From Candidatus Thiodiazotropha endoloripes (lineage in GTDB: Bacteria; Pseudomonadota; Gammaproteobacteria; Chromatiales; Chromatiaceae), in the NCBI GenBank assembly GCA_001709035.1, contig LVKA01000008.1:1116001-1180000 (forward strand): a stretch of 64,000 nt of DNA, written 5' to 3'. How positions within the stretch are numbered: position 1 is the first letter of the stretch; every line of letters begins with the position of its first letter. Shown here piece by piece: positions 1-8,941 of the stretch. A program made the translations under genes and the position numbers. The notes beneath the pieces are model-generated. The model was not told the DNA's origin and did not search any database. It saw only the letters and a program-made list of their open reading frames with translations.

Positions 1-1
1 T

Positions 2-253
2 AACTGGACTGCACCGACAACCAGGACTGATGGTTCCTCGTTGAATCTTTCCGACATCAGCGGTTATCAGATCTATGTCGGCACAACCGCGTCCAACCTG
101 CAAATGCATGTCGATCTGAGCCAGGGCGATCTCTCAAGTTACACGCTTGATAATATGGATCTCGGTGACTACTACGTCGCTATTACCGCCTATGATCACA
201 ATGGTAACTCAAGCGATTTGTCAAACATAGTTCAGAAGAGCGTAGTCAATTAA
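2..253 (+). CDS. C-terminal fragment of a fibronectin type III-like secreted protein
   Basis: The reading frame is open from the left edge of the window and ends with TAA at 251-253, so only the last 83 residues are visible. They contain a beta-rich pattern (GYQIYVGTT near the start, then LGDYYVAITAYDHNGNSSDLSN) typical of the F and G strands of a fibronectin type III domain. Proteins ending this way are usually extracellular. The fragment lies upstream of an exosortase-type ATPase and a PEP-CTERM-type protein, which fits an envelope or exopolysaccharide locus. The full domain layout and export signal are outside the window. A strong terminator follows at 309. Confidence 0.6.
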   Translation, partial: NWTAPTTRTDGSSLNLSDISGYQIYVGTTASNLQMHVDLSQGDLSSYTLDNMDLGDYYVAITAYDHNGNSSDLSNIVQKSVVN

Positions 254-308
254 TTGAGGATTCGTGTTATTCAGCCATTTGGTTAAATAACAGTTATCTG
301 GAACGCGT

Positions 309-359
309 AATCCTGAGGATTGATGGTTACTCATCAATCCTCAGGATTTTTGTCTTTTT
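309..359 (+). terminator. Rho-independent terminator after the fibronectin-like gene
   Basis: A perfect 17-bp stem (309-325 pairing with 332-348) with a 6-nt loop is followed by a T-rich tract. It should end transcripts of the gene stopping at 253. The rest of the 350-base gap up to 604 shows no credible gene or other structure; the promoter of the next gene is presumably there but I could not pick clear boxes. Confidence 0.85.
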
Positions 360-603
360 AGGGAATTTCAAATGGCTTAGGGATAGTCAATTCACTATTT
401 TGAGTGCTGTAATTCAGAAGTTCACACACCATCCTCGGTTTGTGAATATCGATCAGAAGTAGTGGAAATAGGGTAATTTCAATCACATTCTCACTGGTTG
501 TCGTTGGCCGTGAGCTTCCTTACGGTTCGATTATGTGTTTTGATGCCCTATAGTAATCAGAGGGATTTCTGAATGATGGACCATGAGAGGGATAACGGCG
601 GCT

Positions 604-2925
604 ATGTATGAGTCGTTTTTTGGATTCAAGGACACGCCATTTCGCCTGAGTGCGGACGAAAAGTTTCGCTACGCACATAACAACTATCTCCGGGCATCCG
701 CCTATCTGGCTTATGCGCTGCAGCAGAGCGAAGGCTTTGTGATGATCACCGGGCAACCCGGTTCCGGTAAAACGACGCTGGTCAGAGACGTAATCTCCGA
801 GATCGACAACTCTAAATTCAACGCACTCAATCTGGTAACCAGTCAGCTCCAGGCGGAAGAGCTATTGAGAAAGGTTGCGCTTGAGTACGGTTTGCCTGCC
901 GAGTCTTATAACAAGGCAACTTTGTTGACCAGTATCAGCAAACATCTTTCTGACCTCTATGATCGTGGACAACGCTCAATTCTTTTTCTGGATGAGGCTC
1001 AGAATCTATCGGCCAATGGTCTTGAAGAGTTGCGATTGCTTTCGAATCTGCAAAAGGGAAACTGCTCTTTGCTTCAGATTGTGTTGATCGGTCATGATGA
1101 GTTAAGGGAGCTGGTCCTTAACCCAAAAATGGAACACATACAGCAGCGCCTCATTGCAACCTGCCAAATCAAACCCATGTCGGCGGAGCAGAGTCGTGAA
1201 TACATAATTCACCGGATGGGCATCGTCGGCTGGCAACAGGATCCACAATTGGCTGATGAAGTCTATGGATTGGTGCACCAGGCCGCACAGGGCGTGCCAA
1301 GAAAAATCAATCATCTGATGAGTCGACTGTTGCTCTTCGCCTCTCTGGAAGAGAAGCATTCGTTAACAGATGAAGATGTCCTGGTGATCCTCGAAGAGCT
1401 TGTGGATGAGCGACGTATCACCTTGGCAGAGAATGAGTCCTTCACAGACTTTGCCGAGCGATATCGAATCGAGAAACAGCAGCATTCGATGGAGCAGCAG
1501 GCTGCTGTGCAAAAGGCAGTTGTGCACGACATTTTTGAAAACCGTCCTCTGCAGGAACAGTACTTCAATGAAGACGAGGCCGATAAGCGTCAGGAGTTGA
1601 TTGCCAGTACCAATCAGATCACTACAAATCTGCTTTCAGCCATTGATGATGCCGGTCAGAATATTGAGGAAGCCTGGGATCTTCCAGACTCCGATTGGGG
1701 ATCCTGGGAGAGTGATCTGAGCGTAAAAAGACCGCTGCAGACACCAGACCTGGAGTTGAGCCACGCCTCGTTATTCGAAAACAGTGAGTTTGAGGAAGAG
1801 AGTGCTGATGAGAGTGCAACCGATAACGAGCTGTCCGTTGAGTTTCCAAGTGCGGATGAGATATGGAATAGCGATTTGGACAGGAACGCTCTGGATAGTT
1901 TGATTTCGGAGCAACAAAAGCAACGCAATATCAGCACATCTCAGGTTGAGCAGACGCCAAAACATCAAAATTCAAAGCGGATGGATGATGAGCATCGCTG
2001 GGGCGGTGTATGGTGGATGTCGAGTGGAAGAAGTGACAGTTCATCAGCCGCGACCAACAACAGCCAGATAGAAAAAAACAGTAACGCTGTCATTCAATCC
2101 TCTCTGCCCTCAGATAAGGTGGTCAATCGAATCAGTGTTGAAGAGAACCTGAGTATGCCCTCCATGTGGGTCGACGCATGTCCGGATGTGGCGATAGCAG
2201 GTGTCTCCACGCAACAGTTCGCCAAACCACCTCAACGTAAATTGGGTCGATTCATCTTCCGCTTGGTATCCTGGCTGGGCATCATTTTGTTGATGGCCTT
2301 GTTCTATGGTCTGTTTGCCAAGCAGATCAATCAATCATTGAGTGATTTGCAGGAGCGGATAGCTGGCGTGGAGGCTGTGGATCAGCAGACCGCCAAAGTA
2401 TTGGAAAATGAAGCATTGGTTGGGGCGCAACCGGATGATTCGAATCAACTGACGATACAACCAGTTACTGAAGAGAGCGGTGGGGACCCCGCGCAACAAG
2501 GTGCCGATGAGCCTTCGAATCTACAGCAGAGTGATATCAGTCACTATCCTCAGGATCTCTCCGGTGAGGTTTCAGAAACAATTGAATTAGCGACACGCTA
2601 TGCAGTCTATTTTGAGTTTAACAAAGCCTCGATACCGACTGAATACATCGCATTATTAAAAGCGGTTCAATACAAGATGCTGACTGAAGAGTCGACCTTT
2701 CTCAGGATTATCGGATATGCGGATACCCAGGGCGACAAGCAATATAACTATCAGCTCTCTTTAAAGCGAGCGGATGAGGTAAAACAGTATTTTATCAAAC
2801 GTGGCATCTCCGGCAGCCGCCTGCATGTGGCTGCAGTGGGAACCGCAGAGGATGAGATTGAAGTTTTGACGCTAAGTCAATCTGCGAAGCGAAGACGGGT
2901 TGAGATGATACTGTTTCCGAATTGA
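604..2925 (+). CDS. ExeA/XrtA-type AAA ATPase fused to a C-terminal OmpA domain
   Basis: This 773-residue protein starts with MYESFFGF, the usual opening of ExeA-like and exosortase (XrtA)-associated ATPases, so I chose the ATG at 604 over the one at 583. The N-terminal ~280 residues are an AAA domain with Walker A GQPGSGKT (residues 50-57) and Walker B LFLDEAQN (about 127-134). A long acidic, low-complexity linker follows, then one membrane helix near residues 549-572 and an OmpA-like peptidoglycan-binding domain at about 660-770 (GYADTQGD, then LSLKRADEV). The protein is therefore probably a cytoplasmic ATPase anchored in the inner membrane and gripping the cell wall. ExeA/GspA proteins carry another type of wall-binding domain in that place. 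The nearby PEP-CTERM-type gene supports a role in an exosortase/exopolysaccharide locus, but the function is inferred. Confidence 0.8.
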   Translation: MYESFFGFKDTPFRLSADEKFRYAHNNYLRASAYLAYALQQSEGFVMITGQPGSGKTTLVRDVISEIDNSKFNALNLVTSQLQAEELLRKVALEYGLPAESYNKATLLTSISKHLSDLYDRGQRSILFLDEAQNLSANGLEELRLLSNLQKGNCSLLQIVLIGHDELRELVLNPKMEHIQQRLIATCQIKPMSAEQSREYIIHRMGIVGWQQDPQLADEVYGLVHQAAQGVPRKINHLMSRLLLFASLEEKHSLTDEDVLVILEELVDERRITLAENESFTDFAERYRIEKQQHSMEQQAAVQKAVVHDIFENRPLQEQYFNEDEADKRQELIASTNQITTNLLSAIDDAGQNIEEAWDLPDSDWGSWESDLSVKRPLQTPDLELSHASLFENSEFEEESADESATDNELSVEFPSADEIWNSDLDRNALDSLISEQQKQRNISTSQVEQTPKHQNSKRMDDEHRWGGVWWMSSGRSDSSSAATNNSQIEKNSNAVIQSSLPSDKVVNRISVEENLSMPSMWVDACPDVAIAGVSTQQFAKPPQRKLGRFIFRLVSWLGIILLMALFYGLFAKQINQSLSDLQERIAGVEAVDQQTAKVLENEALVGAQPDDSNQLTIQPVTEESGGDPAQQGADEPSNLQQSDISHYPQDLSGEVSETIELATRYAVYFEFNKASIPTEYIALLKAVQYKMLTEESTFLRIIGYADTQGDKQYNYQLSLKRADEVKQYFIKRGISGSRLHVAAVGTAEDEIEVLTLSQSAKRRRVEMILFPN

Positions 2926-3122
2926 GCCTGATATGAACATTGAATATTGTTTAATTAAAAAACCTCTTACTGATGCCTAACTGATGATTTGTAACCTGCT
3001 TTGCAAAAGCCCAAGGTATGGGAATTTACTTATTGTTTAGAACCAATATAAGTGATAGCGTCGTAAGTAGATGCATGGGAAGAAATTGCATCTAGTTCAA
3101 CAATCATTTAAGGATGAAGATA

Positions 3123-3596
3123 ATGAAGAAGTTACTTATACGTTCAATTGCCTTGGTTGCCTTTCTGGCATTTTCAACGGTAGGTGCTCAGGCGGCGTCG
3201 TATGATGCAGGTGTTTTTTCCGATCATGGGGATAGCTATGCAACTCCTCAACCGAACGGAAATTTTCTTGATTCCTACAGTCTGACTGTGGATTCTGCAT
3301 CACTTGATATTACGGTTGCCGGTACTCATGAAGGTATGTTTGGCGATGACCTGTTATTAACCAACATCACCACAAATGAGCAGTATCACCTGGGTACCTC
3401 ATTTTCCGAGACTCTGAGTCTTGGTGCCGGAGACTATATCTTTACCATTTCCGGTTTTGCGCTTAATGCAATCGACACCAAAATAAGCTCAGACTATGAT
3501 CTGACCATGAGTGCAGTACCGCTTCCAGGTGCTGCTTGGTTGTTTGGTTCTGCTCTCCTCGGCTTCGTCTCATACAGCAGACGTCGTAAAGTATAA
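3123..3596 (+). CDS. Small exported PEP-CTERM-type sorting protein
   Basis: A 157-residue protein with a Sec signal peptide (MKKLLIRSIALVAFLAF, probable cleavage after AQA) and a C-terminal sorting signal: VPLPGAAWLF, a hydrophobic helix, then the basic tail SRRRKV. VPLP is the common gammaproteobacterial variant of the PEP motif recognised by exosortases. The middle is beta-rich and resembles FxDxF-type PEP-CTERM proteins (FSDHGDSY, SFSETLSL). The ATG at 3123 is preferred over 3114 because the AAGG Shine-Dalgarno lies 9 nt before it but touches the earlier ATG. No exosortase gene is visible, so the processing enzyme must be elsewhere. Such proteins usually end up at the cell surface or in the matrix. 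Confidence 0.85.
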   Translation: MKKLLIRSIALVAFLAFSTVGAQAASYDAGVFSDHGDSYATPQPNGNFLDSYSLTVDSASLDITVAGTHEGMFGDDLLLTNITTNEQYHLGTSFSETLSLGAGDYIFTISGFALNAIDTKISSDYDLTMSAVPLPGAAWLFGSALLGFVSYSRRRKV

Positions 3597-3627
3597 GAAA
3601 TACCGAAATTCATAGCATTTCGGCAAG

Positions 3628-3658
3628 GCCATGGAGGGTCTTCCTCCATGGCTTTTTT
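3628..3658 (+). terminator. Terminator of the PEP-CTERM gene
   Basis: A 10-bp stem (3628-3637 with 3643-3652) with a 5-nt loop is followed by six Ts. The T run reaches the stop codon of the convergent permease gene. Confidence 0.85.
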
Positions 3659-4871
3659 ATATCTCCCTGAGACCTTCCGATGGCTCTATGTGAGCCGCCT
3701 TGTATCCAGCCAGGGATGCGGCAAAGATGGCGGATCCCAGGGTCAGTAAAAGGGCTATCGCCAAATGTTCCGGCAGCAGGTGGCAGATTTTCTCGCTGTT
3801 ATTGAGTTGAGAGGCGAACATCTGATTGATCGTGATGCTGACACCAAAATAGATCAGGCTGGCACACAGCCAGCCGAGTATGGCAGTGAAGCTCGATTGT
3901 AAAACCGGGAACCAGACGATCTCAGCGGTGCGGAAGCCAACCAACCGCAACACACTCAACTCTTTGCGTTTGCGATCCACATTGGCCCACAGGCTGGCCC
4001 CCAGGGAGAGGGAGAATCCAAACAGACCGATGATTGCAATCAACCAGAATACCAGGCTCAAATTACGGTCCATGTTACGTACGATCTCGATATCCGCCGC
4101 ACGTGTTCTGACCTCGATGCCGATTTTATCCAGCGCATCACTGATCCGGCCCACATTGTAGATCGAATCTGTATAGAGGCGAAAACTTGGGTACTTACGG
4201 CTGCCTGGATCCACCTGGTTGCCTTGCCAGCCGAATTCATCGACAGCTCGTCCATCTCTGAAATCCTCTGCACTTTCGACCAGGCCGACCGGGGCAAAAG
4301 CGCCATCTCTGGCGAAGCTGGCAGTCGATGCTATATCCACGACTTTGAGCTTCAGGTGAACCCGTTCACTGCGTCCTTTGAAACGCCGCGCCAGGCTGCC
4401 AGTGATCTCGTCACCGACTTTTACATTCAGCTTTTTTGCTGCGTTGCTGGAGAGAACCAGTTCGGTAGCAGACGCTGGAATTTGCTTGTGTTTCAGCAAA
4501 GGATCACCGTTGCCTGTCGGAATCATCTCGACCGAAATGATGCGTTTCGCAGTTTCACTTTTCAGATCGATGGTGGCGGCAATGGCTCTTGTTCTCGGGA
4601 CGACAAACTGAACTTCAGGCCGCTCATTCAGCTGCTCGATCCAGGCTTGGTCATAACGACCGCTGCCGATGGGTCGAATCTCCCGGTTACGGGGATCCTC
4701 GATCAGATTGTTGAGCATGCTGCCGACGATGCCGAATTTAAGGGCGAACAGAATCAGCATCGGTCCGAGCACGGCCGCAAGTGCAAGAATGAAGAAGCCG
4801 GACATCTGCCACTCGTTGCGGTAGTCCTTGCTGGCCAGCCAGATAATATCTTTGAGTCGATGTCGCATCAT
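3657..4871 (-). CDS. ABC transporter permease, FtsX/MacB-like
   Basis: A 404-residue membrane protein with one N-terminal helix (about residues 24-48), a large extracytoplasmic region (about 50-260) and three C-terminal helices (about 270-395), the topology of MacB/FtsX/LolCE permeases. Such transporters generally perform mechanotransmission or lipoprotein release instead of moving a solute through a pore. The start codon overlaps the stop of the upstream ATPase gene (ATGA), indicating coupled translation of the pair. With the upstream VWA gene it resembles the TagS/TagT permease-ATPase pair found beside PpkA in some type VI secretion loci; that link is an inference from gene order and domain types. 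Confidence 0.8.
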   Translation of the reverse strand: MMRHRLKDIIWLASKDYRNEWQMSGFFILALAAVLGPMLILFALKFGIVGSMLNNLIEDPRNREIRPIGSGRYDQAWIEQLNERPEVQFVVPRTRAIAATIDLKSETAKRIISVEMIPTGNGDPLLKHKQIPASATELVLSSNAAKKLNVKVGDEITGSLARRFKGRSERVHLKLKVVDIASTASFARDGAFAPVGLVESAEDFRDGRAVDEFGWQGNQVDPGSRKYPSFRLYTDSIYNVGRISDALDKIGIEVRTRAADIEIVRNMDRNLSLVFWLIAIIGLFGFSLSLGASLWANVDRKRKELSVLRLVGFRTAEIVWFPVLQSSFTAILGWLCASLIYFGVSITINQMFASQLNNSEKICHLLPEHLAIALLLTLGSAIFAASLAGYKAAHIEPSEGLREI

Positions 4872-5641
4872 CCGCTTACCACGGTTTCTGTCATGGATCC
4901 ATCCTCTTTACGCTCCGTATGGTGTTCCAGATGTCGCAGACCCAGTCGGTTGATGTGACGCCAGGCATGACTGGCCAGGATGACAGTGATATGTAACTCA
5001 TCCACCAGCTCGATAAACAGCGACATGATCCGTTCAGCGGCTATGGGATCAAGTGAGGCTGTCGGTTCATCGGCGATCACGATGGAGGGTCGATGAGCCA
5101 ATGCTCGACCGATGGCGACCCGCTGGCGTTCGCCGACAGAGAGTTTGTGGGGTAGCTTATCCAGGTGTTGCCGGATGCCCAGGTCCTTGGTCAGCTCCTC
5201 AACCAGGCCATCGTCATTCATATCGAGTAATCGGCGGGAAAGGTTGATATTCTCCCGCACCGTGAGATAGGGCAACAGACCACCGGTCTGCATTACATAA
5301 CCAATACGCTGACGACGCAGATCACCCAACTGGTTCAGGCGTCTTTTCTGCCACAACTTGGTGATATCCACCGGCTCTGCGCCCTGTTCTGGGCGAAAGC
5401 GAAACGAGCCGATTTCGGTTGGGCGCAACACCATCGACAACATGTCGAGCAGGGTGCTTTTACCGCAGCCGCTTTCGCCGATCAGTGCAATCTTCTCTCC
5501 CAGCGCAATCTGCAAGCTGGGCACGCGAAGACGAAAGGCGGTGCCTTCGGCCTCACGGGTTTTGATTACATCACGCAAGTGGTAGATAAGGATGCGATCA
5601 CCTGTCAGGCTCGCTCCTGCTTGAGCTTCAGGATTTACCAT
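4868..5641 (-). CDS. ABC transporter ATP-binding protein, LolD/MacB-like
   Basis: A 257-residue ABC ATPase with Walker A GESGCGKST, a Q-loop region, a signature motif in the form LSVGERQRV, Walker B IVIADEPTASLD and an H-loop (ILASH). The signature LSVGE replaces the common LSGGQ. The N-terminal ~25 residues are an extra leader compared with LolD. It is the partner of the permease that overlaps its 3' end, and it follows the VWA gene with a 21-bp gap, so the three are likely co-transcribed. It would power an envelope process at the inner membrane; the substrate or signal cannot be read from sequence. Confidence 0.9.
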   Translation of the reverse strand: MVNPEAQAGASLTGDRILIYHLRDVIKTREAEGTAFRLRVPSLQIALGEKIALIGESGCGKSTLLDMLSMVLRPTEIGSFRFRPEQGAEPVDITKLWQKRRLNQLGDLRRQRIGYVMQTGGLLPYLTVRENINLSRRLLDMNDDGLVEELTKDLGIRQHLDKLPHKLSVGERQRVAIGRALAHRPSIVIADEPTASLDPIAAERIMSLFIELVDELHITVILASHAWRHINRLGLRHLEHHTERKEDGSMTETVVSG

Positions 5642-5662
5642 TTCTATTCGTGTTGAGAGGCC

Positions 5663-7675
5663 CTAGGGCAACATTTCCAGACCGATTGGAAATACAGAGT
5701 CTCCAGAGACCGGGCCGCCATCCAGCGAGACCCAGAGATCGGTATGGTCATGCAGAACCTGGTAGTAGTTGATCTTCTCTTCCAGTCGATTGATAAATTC
5801 AATCTGGTCTTTGGCTGGCCAGTCCTGCCAGTGTTCAAGGGAGAGGTTCATCACTTCGCCGGTGTAGGGAAGGTCTTCAATATACTCCCGCATGAAACCC
5901 ATATCAGCCAGATTTCCTTCTCTGGCGCCGGTAGCCCGAGTGGTTGTGCCGAGTTGATCGGGATCACGGGCGATGGTTGCGGCAAGACTCTTCAGGTCGT
6001 TGAGAAAGCTGCGTGGTGAGAGCAATCCCTCTTCAGCGGTTATCAGTACCTGCCGCATGATGCTGTGCAGGTCACTGAGCTGATCACGGGTCAGTAGTAC
6101 TCTGATATCCAGGGTTTGGCGTTGCGGGTTCTGGATATCCCGATCTACTAACCAGGCATTGAAAATGCTGGGAATCTGCTGCTTTTCATCCTGTTGCAGG
6201 TAGCGCATTCTCAGCGCATATCCGAGCTTGGCCACTTTTGCCTGAAACTGCGCCAGTTGATCATTGTTGGCGTCGGCCTTTTCTGTCTCTGCCTGTTTTG
6301 CCTGGCGCTCTTCAGCAAGCATTTTGCCGGCTGCAGCCATGGCCGCTAATTTGACCTGCTCAGTGATCTGCTGGGCCAGTGCATCAAGCACCCGGCCAAA
6401 GCGTTCAACGTTGCCTGTCTCGACGCCAAAATAGAAACTGCCGATACCGGGATAGTAGGAGAGGTCCCGATAGGTCTCTTCCGCATCGGCATGATCCGCC
6501 ATCACGCTGGGGGTCAACAGATGCAGTACAGACAGGGCGATACCTTTGTTCTGCGCCAGACTTCTCAATGCACTGCTCGATAAACCGGTTCCAGAGAGTG
6601 GGTCACCAGCTTCACGGGGACCCGCGTCGGTGACCAATACCACGTATCGGGCATCCTGATTCTGCCAATCGATTCCGGCGATGGCTTCGTTGACACCGGC
6701 ATAACTATCCTCTTTGAAATCCCGACTGGAGACCGTGGCCGCTTTCAGGGTTGAGACCTGAGAGAAAAAACTGTCGGCATTCTGGCCCTGTTCAAGATCC
6801 ACGTAGGTTTCAGTCAGATACTCCAGCCCCGGTGCAGCGTTCGGATTGTCTCGGAAGGCAACCAGTCCGAAGCTCACATCACCGGTCAGATCCTCTTTGG
6901 TTATGGTGTCGTATATTTTTCTGACGGCTTCCCGGGTTCGATCGATATAGGGGTCCATTGAGAGTGTTGAGTCGATCACGAACACCACGGCAGAGCGAAA
7001 GGCTTGCCGTTTGGGTTCGCTCTTGTTGGCTGCTTCCTTGTTTTTGGCTGGCTGCTGCTCGATCGGCTGAAGCGGCACACTGGAGATTTGCAGCATTCTT
7101 GCCTGCTCGCTACCAATATAGATATCTTCGTGGTCACGGATAGGGACCAGGTAAAAGTCCTTGAGAATATCGATATGAGTTCTGGGCTGGATCGCAACCA
7201 CCGGAGAATCCGCTGTCAGATTACCGGCTTCCGCCGCGGTATAGAGCTCACTGTAGTTGGATGAATTCTGATCCTCGATGATCGCTTTCAGGGCCTGCTT
7301 TTCATTGAACAGAAGTACCCGGTCACTTCCCAGCGGGTCCCTGAATGCAACGGTGAGGCCCTGATTCCAGGGTATGGTGTCAACTTCAGGCATCCAGCCC
7401 TCAATCGCCCCGTGGCGGCTTAATCCAACCTGTATCCAATCGGAACCCTGCTGTTGTTTTCGATCGTAGACGTAGTAGACGGAAAACGGAGCCGTTGCGG
7501 AGCCACTACCCTGTTGGATCTGGCTGAAAATCTGTGCACCCGGTTTACTCAGTACCCGTTGATAGAGTGACTGTTTCCCGTCCATCAGGAGCGGCCGTGT
7601 CTGGGGAGCGGCAAGGGTGGTTGCAGAGAAGAGTATCGCTGCAATGATGATTGATACCGATTTAAACCATGACAT
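5663..7675 (-). CDS. Exported von Willebrand factor A domain protein
   Basis: This 670-residue protein begins with a Sec signal peptide (MSWFKSVSIIIAAILFS, cleavage after LAA). An SH3-like N-terminal region (SLYQRVLSKPGA, WIQVGL, GWMPEVD) is followed by a VWA domain from about residue 225 with a MIDAS-type metal site, DSTLSM, and a C-terminal helical region. I chose the ATG at 7675 because AGGA lies 9 nt upstream, while the ATG at 7684 has no spacing. The VWA part resembles the extracytoplasmic tail of type VI secretion PpkA kinases (VIDSTLSM followed by PYIDRTREAV), but no kinase domain is present here. Its place directly upstream of an ABC ATPase/permease pair suggests a periplasmic sensor or ligand-binding subunit for that system. 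Confidence 0.8.
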   Translation of the reverse strand: MSWFKSVSIIIAAILFSATTLAAPQTRPLLMDGKQSLYQRVLSKPGAQIFSQIQQGSGSATAPFSVYYVYDRKQQQGSDWIQVGLSRHGAIEGWMPEVDTIPWNQGLTVAFRDPLGSDRVLLFNEKQALKAIIEDQNSSNYSELYTAAEAGNLTADSPVVAIQPRTHIDILKDFYLVPIRDHEDIYIGSEQARMLQISSVPLQPIEQQPAKNKEAANKSEPKRQAFRSAVVFVIDSTLSMDPYIDRTREAVRKIYDTITKEDLTGDVSFGLVAFRDNPNAAPGLEYLTETYVDLEQGQNADSFFSQVSTLKAATVSSRDFKEDSYAGVNEAIAGIDWQNQDARYVVLVTDAGPREAGDPLSGTGLSSSALRSLAQNKGIALSVLHLLTPSVMADHADAEETYRDLSYYPGIGSFYFGVETGNVERFGRVLDALAQQITEQVKLAAMAAAGKMLAEERQAKQAETEKADANNDQLAQFQAKVAKLGYALRMRYLQQDEKQQIPSIFNAWLVDRDIQNPQRQTLDIRVLLTRDQLSDLHSIMRQVLITAEEGLLSPRSFLNDLKSLAATIARDPDQLGTTTRATGAREGNLADMGFMREYIEDLPYTGEVMNLSLEHWQDWPAKDQIEFINRLEEKINYYQVLHDHTDLWVSLDGGPVSGDSVFPIGLEMLP

Positions 7676-7699
7676 CGGAAGCATCCTGAATAGTGTGGA

Positions 7700-8461
7700 T
7701 TATTGCCAGTTCAATAACAGTCGCTGGGCAGCCGGATCTCCTGCTTCTGCCTGCTTTTCAGTCTCATTACGCAGTCTGTCGAGACGAAGCTGGGCATCCG
7801 GAATCTGTTGTTTCGCGGCTTTGCTATACCATTTGTAGGCCTGGAAAACATCCGCTTTCTCCAGTAAGGCGCTGCCGGGTTGAAAGTATTTCGGATCATA
7901 AAGACTGGCCAGTGCAAAAGCGGCCTGACCATCACCTTCCCGGGCGGCATAGAATAGAAGCAGGTAGGTGTCAGTATATCGTCCCTGCTGACTGAACAGC
8001 TCAGATTTTTCAATAATTTCAGCGGAACTTAGCACCAGTTCACCATGGCGTATTTCCGAGATCATCTGGCGTGCGTCGGGTTGTGACTGAGTTATGGTGG
8101 CAGGTTCCACAGTTTCTGCAGCCGGGGGTGCGGTGGGGGCTGACAACTCAGAACTTTGTGGCTCATCAGGCAGGGTTCCTGCAGGGGTTTCCTCAACTGC
8201 GGGCTGTTCAGACAGGATCTCCTCGGCGCTTTGATCTGTTTTAGCAGCCTCAATCCGGTCACGAATCACCGGATCGATCTGAGTCTCATCGATCGGTGGC
8301 GCCAATTCGATGGTTTCTTCCGGTGCGAAAAGATAGTAGATACCAACCAGTATCATTGCAGCAATGGCAATCTCAATGGCTACCCTGAGATGGCCGGAGG
8401 TATTGGTCACCTCCAGATCGTCCGGGGTAGTTTCAGGTTGTGTTGAATCCGAATTGGTCAT
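7700..8461 (-). CDS. Membrane-anchored Sel1/TPR-like repeat protein
   Basis: A 253-residue protein with a short cytoplasmic N-terminus, one membrane helix (about residues 26-46, IAIAAMILVGIYYLF), a long proline- and glutamate-rich linker (about 50-130), and a helical repeat region near the C-terminus (AAFALASLYDP, AYKWYSKAAKQ) that reads as Sel1/TPR-like repeats. It is the first gene of the minus-strand operon with the VWA protein and the ABC pair (15-25 bp gaps), so it probably acts as a scaffold for them in the periplasm. I do not recognise a named family. Confidence 0.7.
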   Translation of the reverse strand: MTNSDSTQPETTPDDLEVTNTSGHLRVAIEIAIAAMILVGIYYLFAPEETIELAPPIDETQIDPVIRDRIEAAKTDQSAEEILSEQPAVEETPAGTLPDEPQSSELSAPTAPPAAETVEPATITQSQPDARQMISEIRHGELVLSSAEIIEKSELFSQQGRYTDTYLLLFYAAREGDGQAAFALASLYDPKYFQPGSALLEKADVFQAYKWYSKAAKQQIPDAQLRLDRLRNETEKQAEAGDPAAQRLLLNWQ

Positions 8462-8741
8462 ACTGCCGTGTTTTTTTAGGGTTCTGGCTGCCGAGCCTCA
8501 CCGGTGGTTGATGAGTACCTGAACTGCACATTTCACCAGAACGGAGATTTAAAATCTACTCAGGCGATGAAACAACCAGGACTCAAACCGGCGCTTAGGG
8601 CCTAAGCTGATGAGCAGCGATTCGTGGAGATGATGCGTGTTCAGTAAAATCAACACCCGGGAGAGATCTGGCTTACGGCAGACTGGCCGAAGCGGTGCGG
8701 AGTAAACCTGACCTAAGCGTTTGTCCCGGCTGGGAAAGGAG
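8462..8741. other. Intergenic stretch before tRNA-Leu, no gene seen
   Basis: No credible ORF. It holds a perfect 15-base palindrome-like element at 8593-8607 (7-bp arms around one G). On the minus strand the adjacent sequence carries a T-arm-like GGTTTGAGTCC, but it does not fold as a tRNA. The promoter of the minus-strand Sel1/VWA/ABC operon should lie in the left part. Confidence 0.4.
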
Positions 8742-8828
8742 TGGTACCAGAGGCCGGACTCGAACCGGCACGCCCGTGAAGGCAACGGATTTTGAATCCG
8801 TCATGTCTACCAATTTCATCACTCTGGC
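8742..8828 (-). tRNA. tRNA-Leu (anticodon CAA)
   Basis: The reverse complement folds as an 87-nt class II tRNA including an encoded CCA: acceptor arm GCCAGAG/CTCTGGT, D-loop AAATTGGTAGACA, anticodon loop TTCAAAA (CAA), long variable arm and T-arm CCGGTTCGAGTCCGG. CAA reads UUG leucine codons. The first acceptor pair is a G-U wobble instead of the usual G-C. Discriminator base A fits leucine identity. Confidence 0.95.
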
Positions 8829-8941
8829 ATACAGCGAATATTACCATTTTGGCCTGGCCAGCCAAAACACAAGGGCTACATAAGCCGTTGATTTTAGGTG
8901 GTTGCGCCTGGAAGCGGCACAGTATACCTGGAAATCATGGC

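Noticed and set aside
8560-8680. T-arm-like sequence on the minus strand near tRNA-Leu, possible tRNA relic
   Set aside because: The T stem does not pair properly and no acceptor, D or anticodon arm could be drawn.
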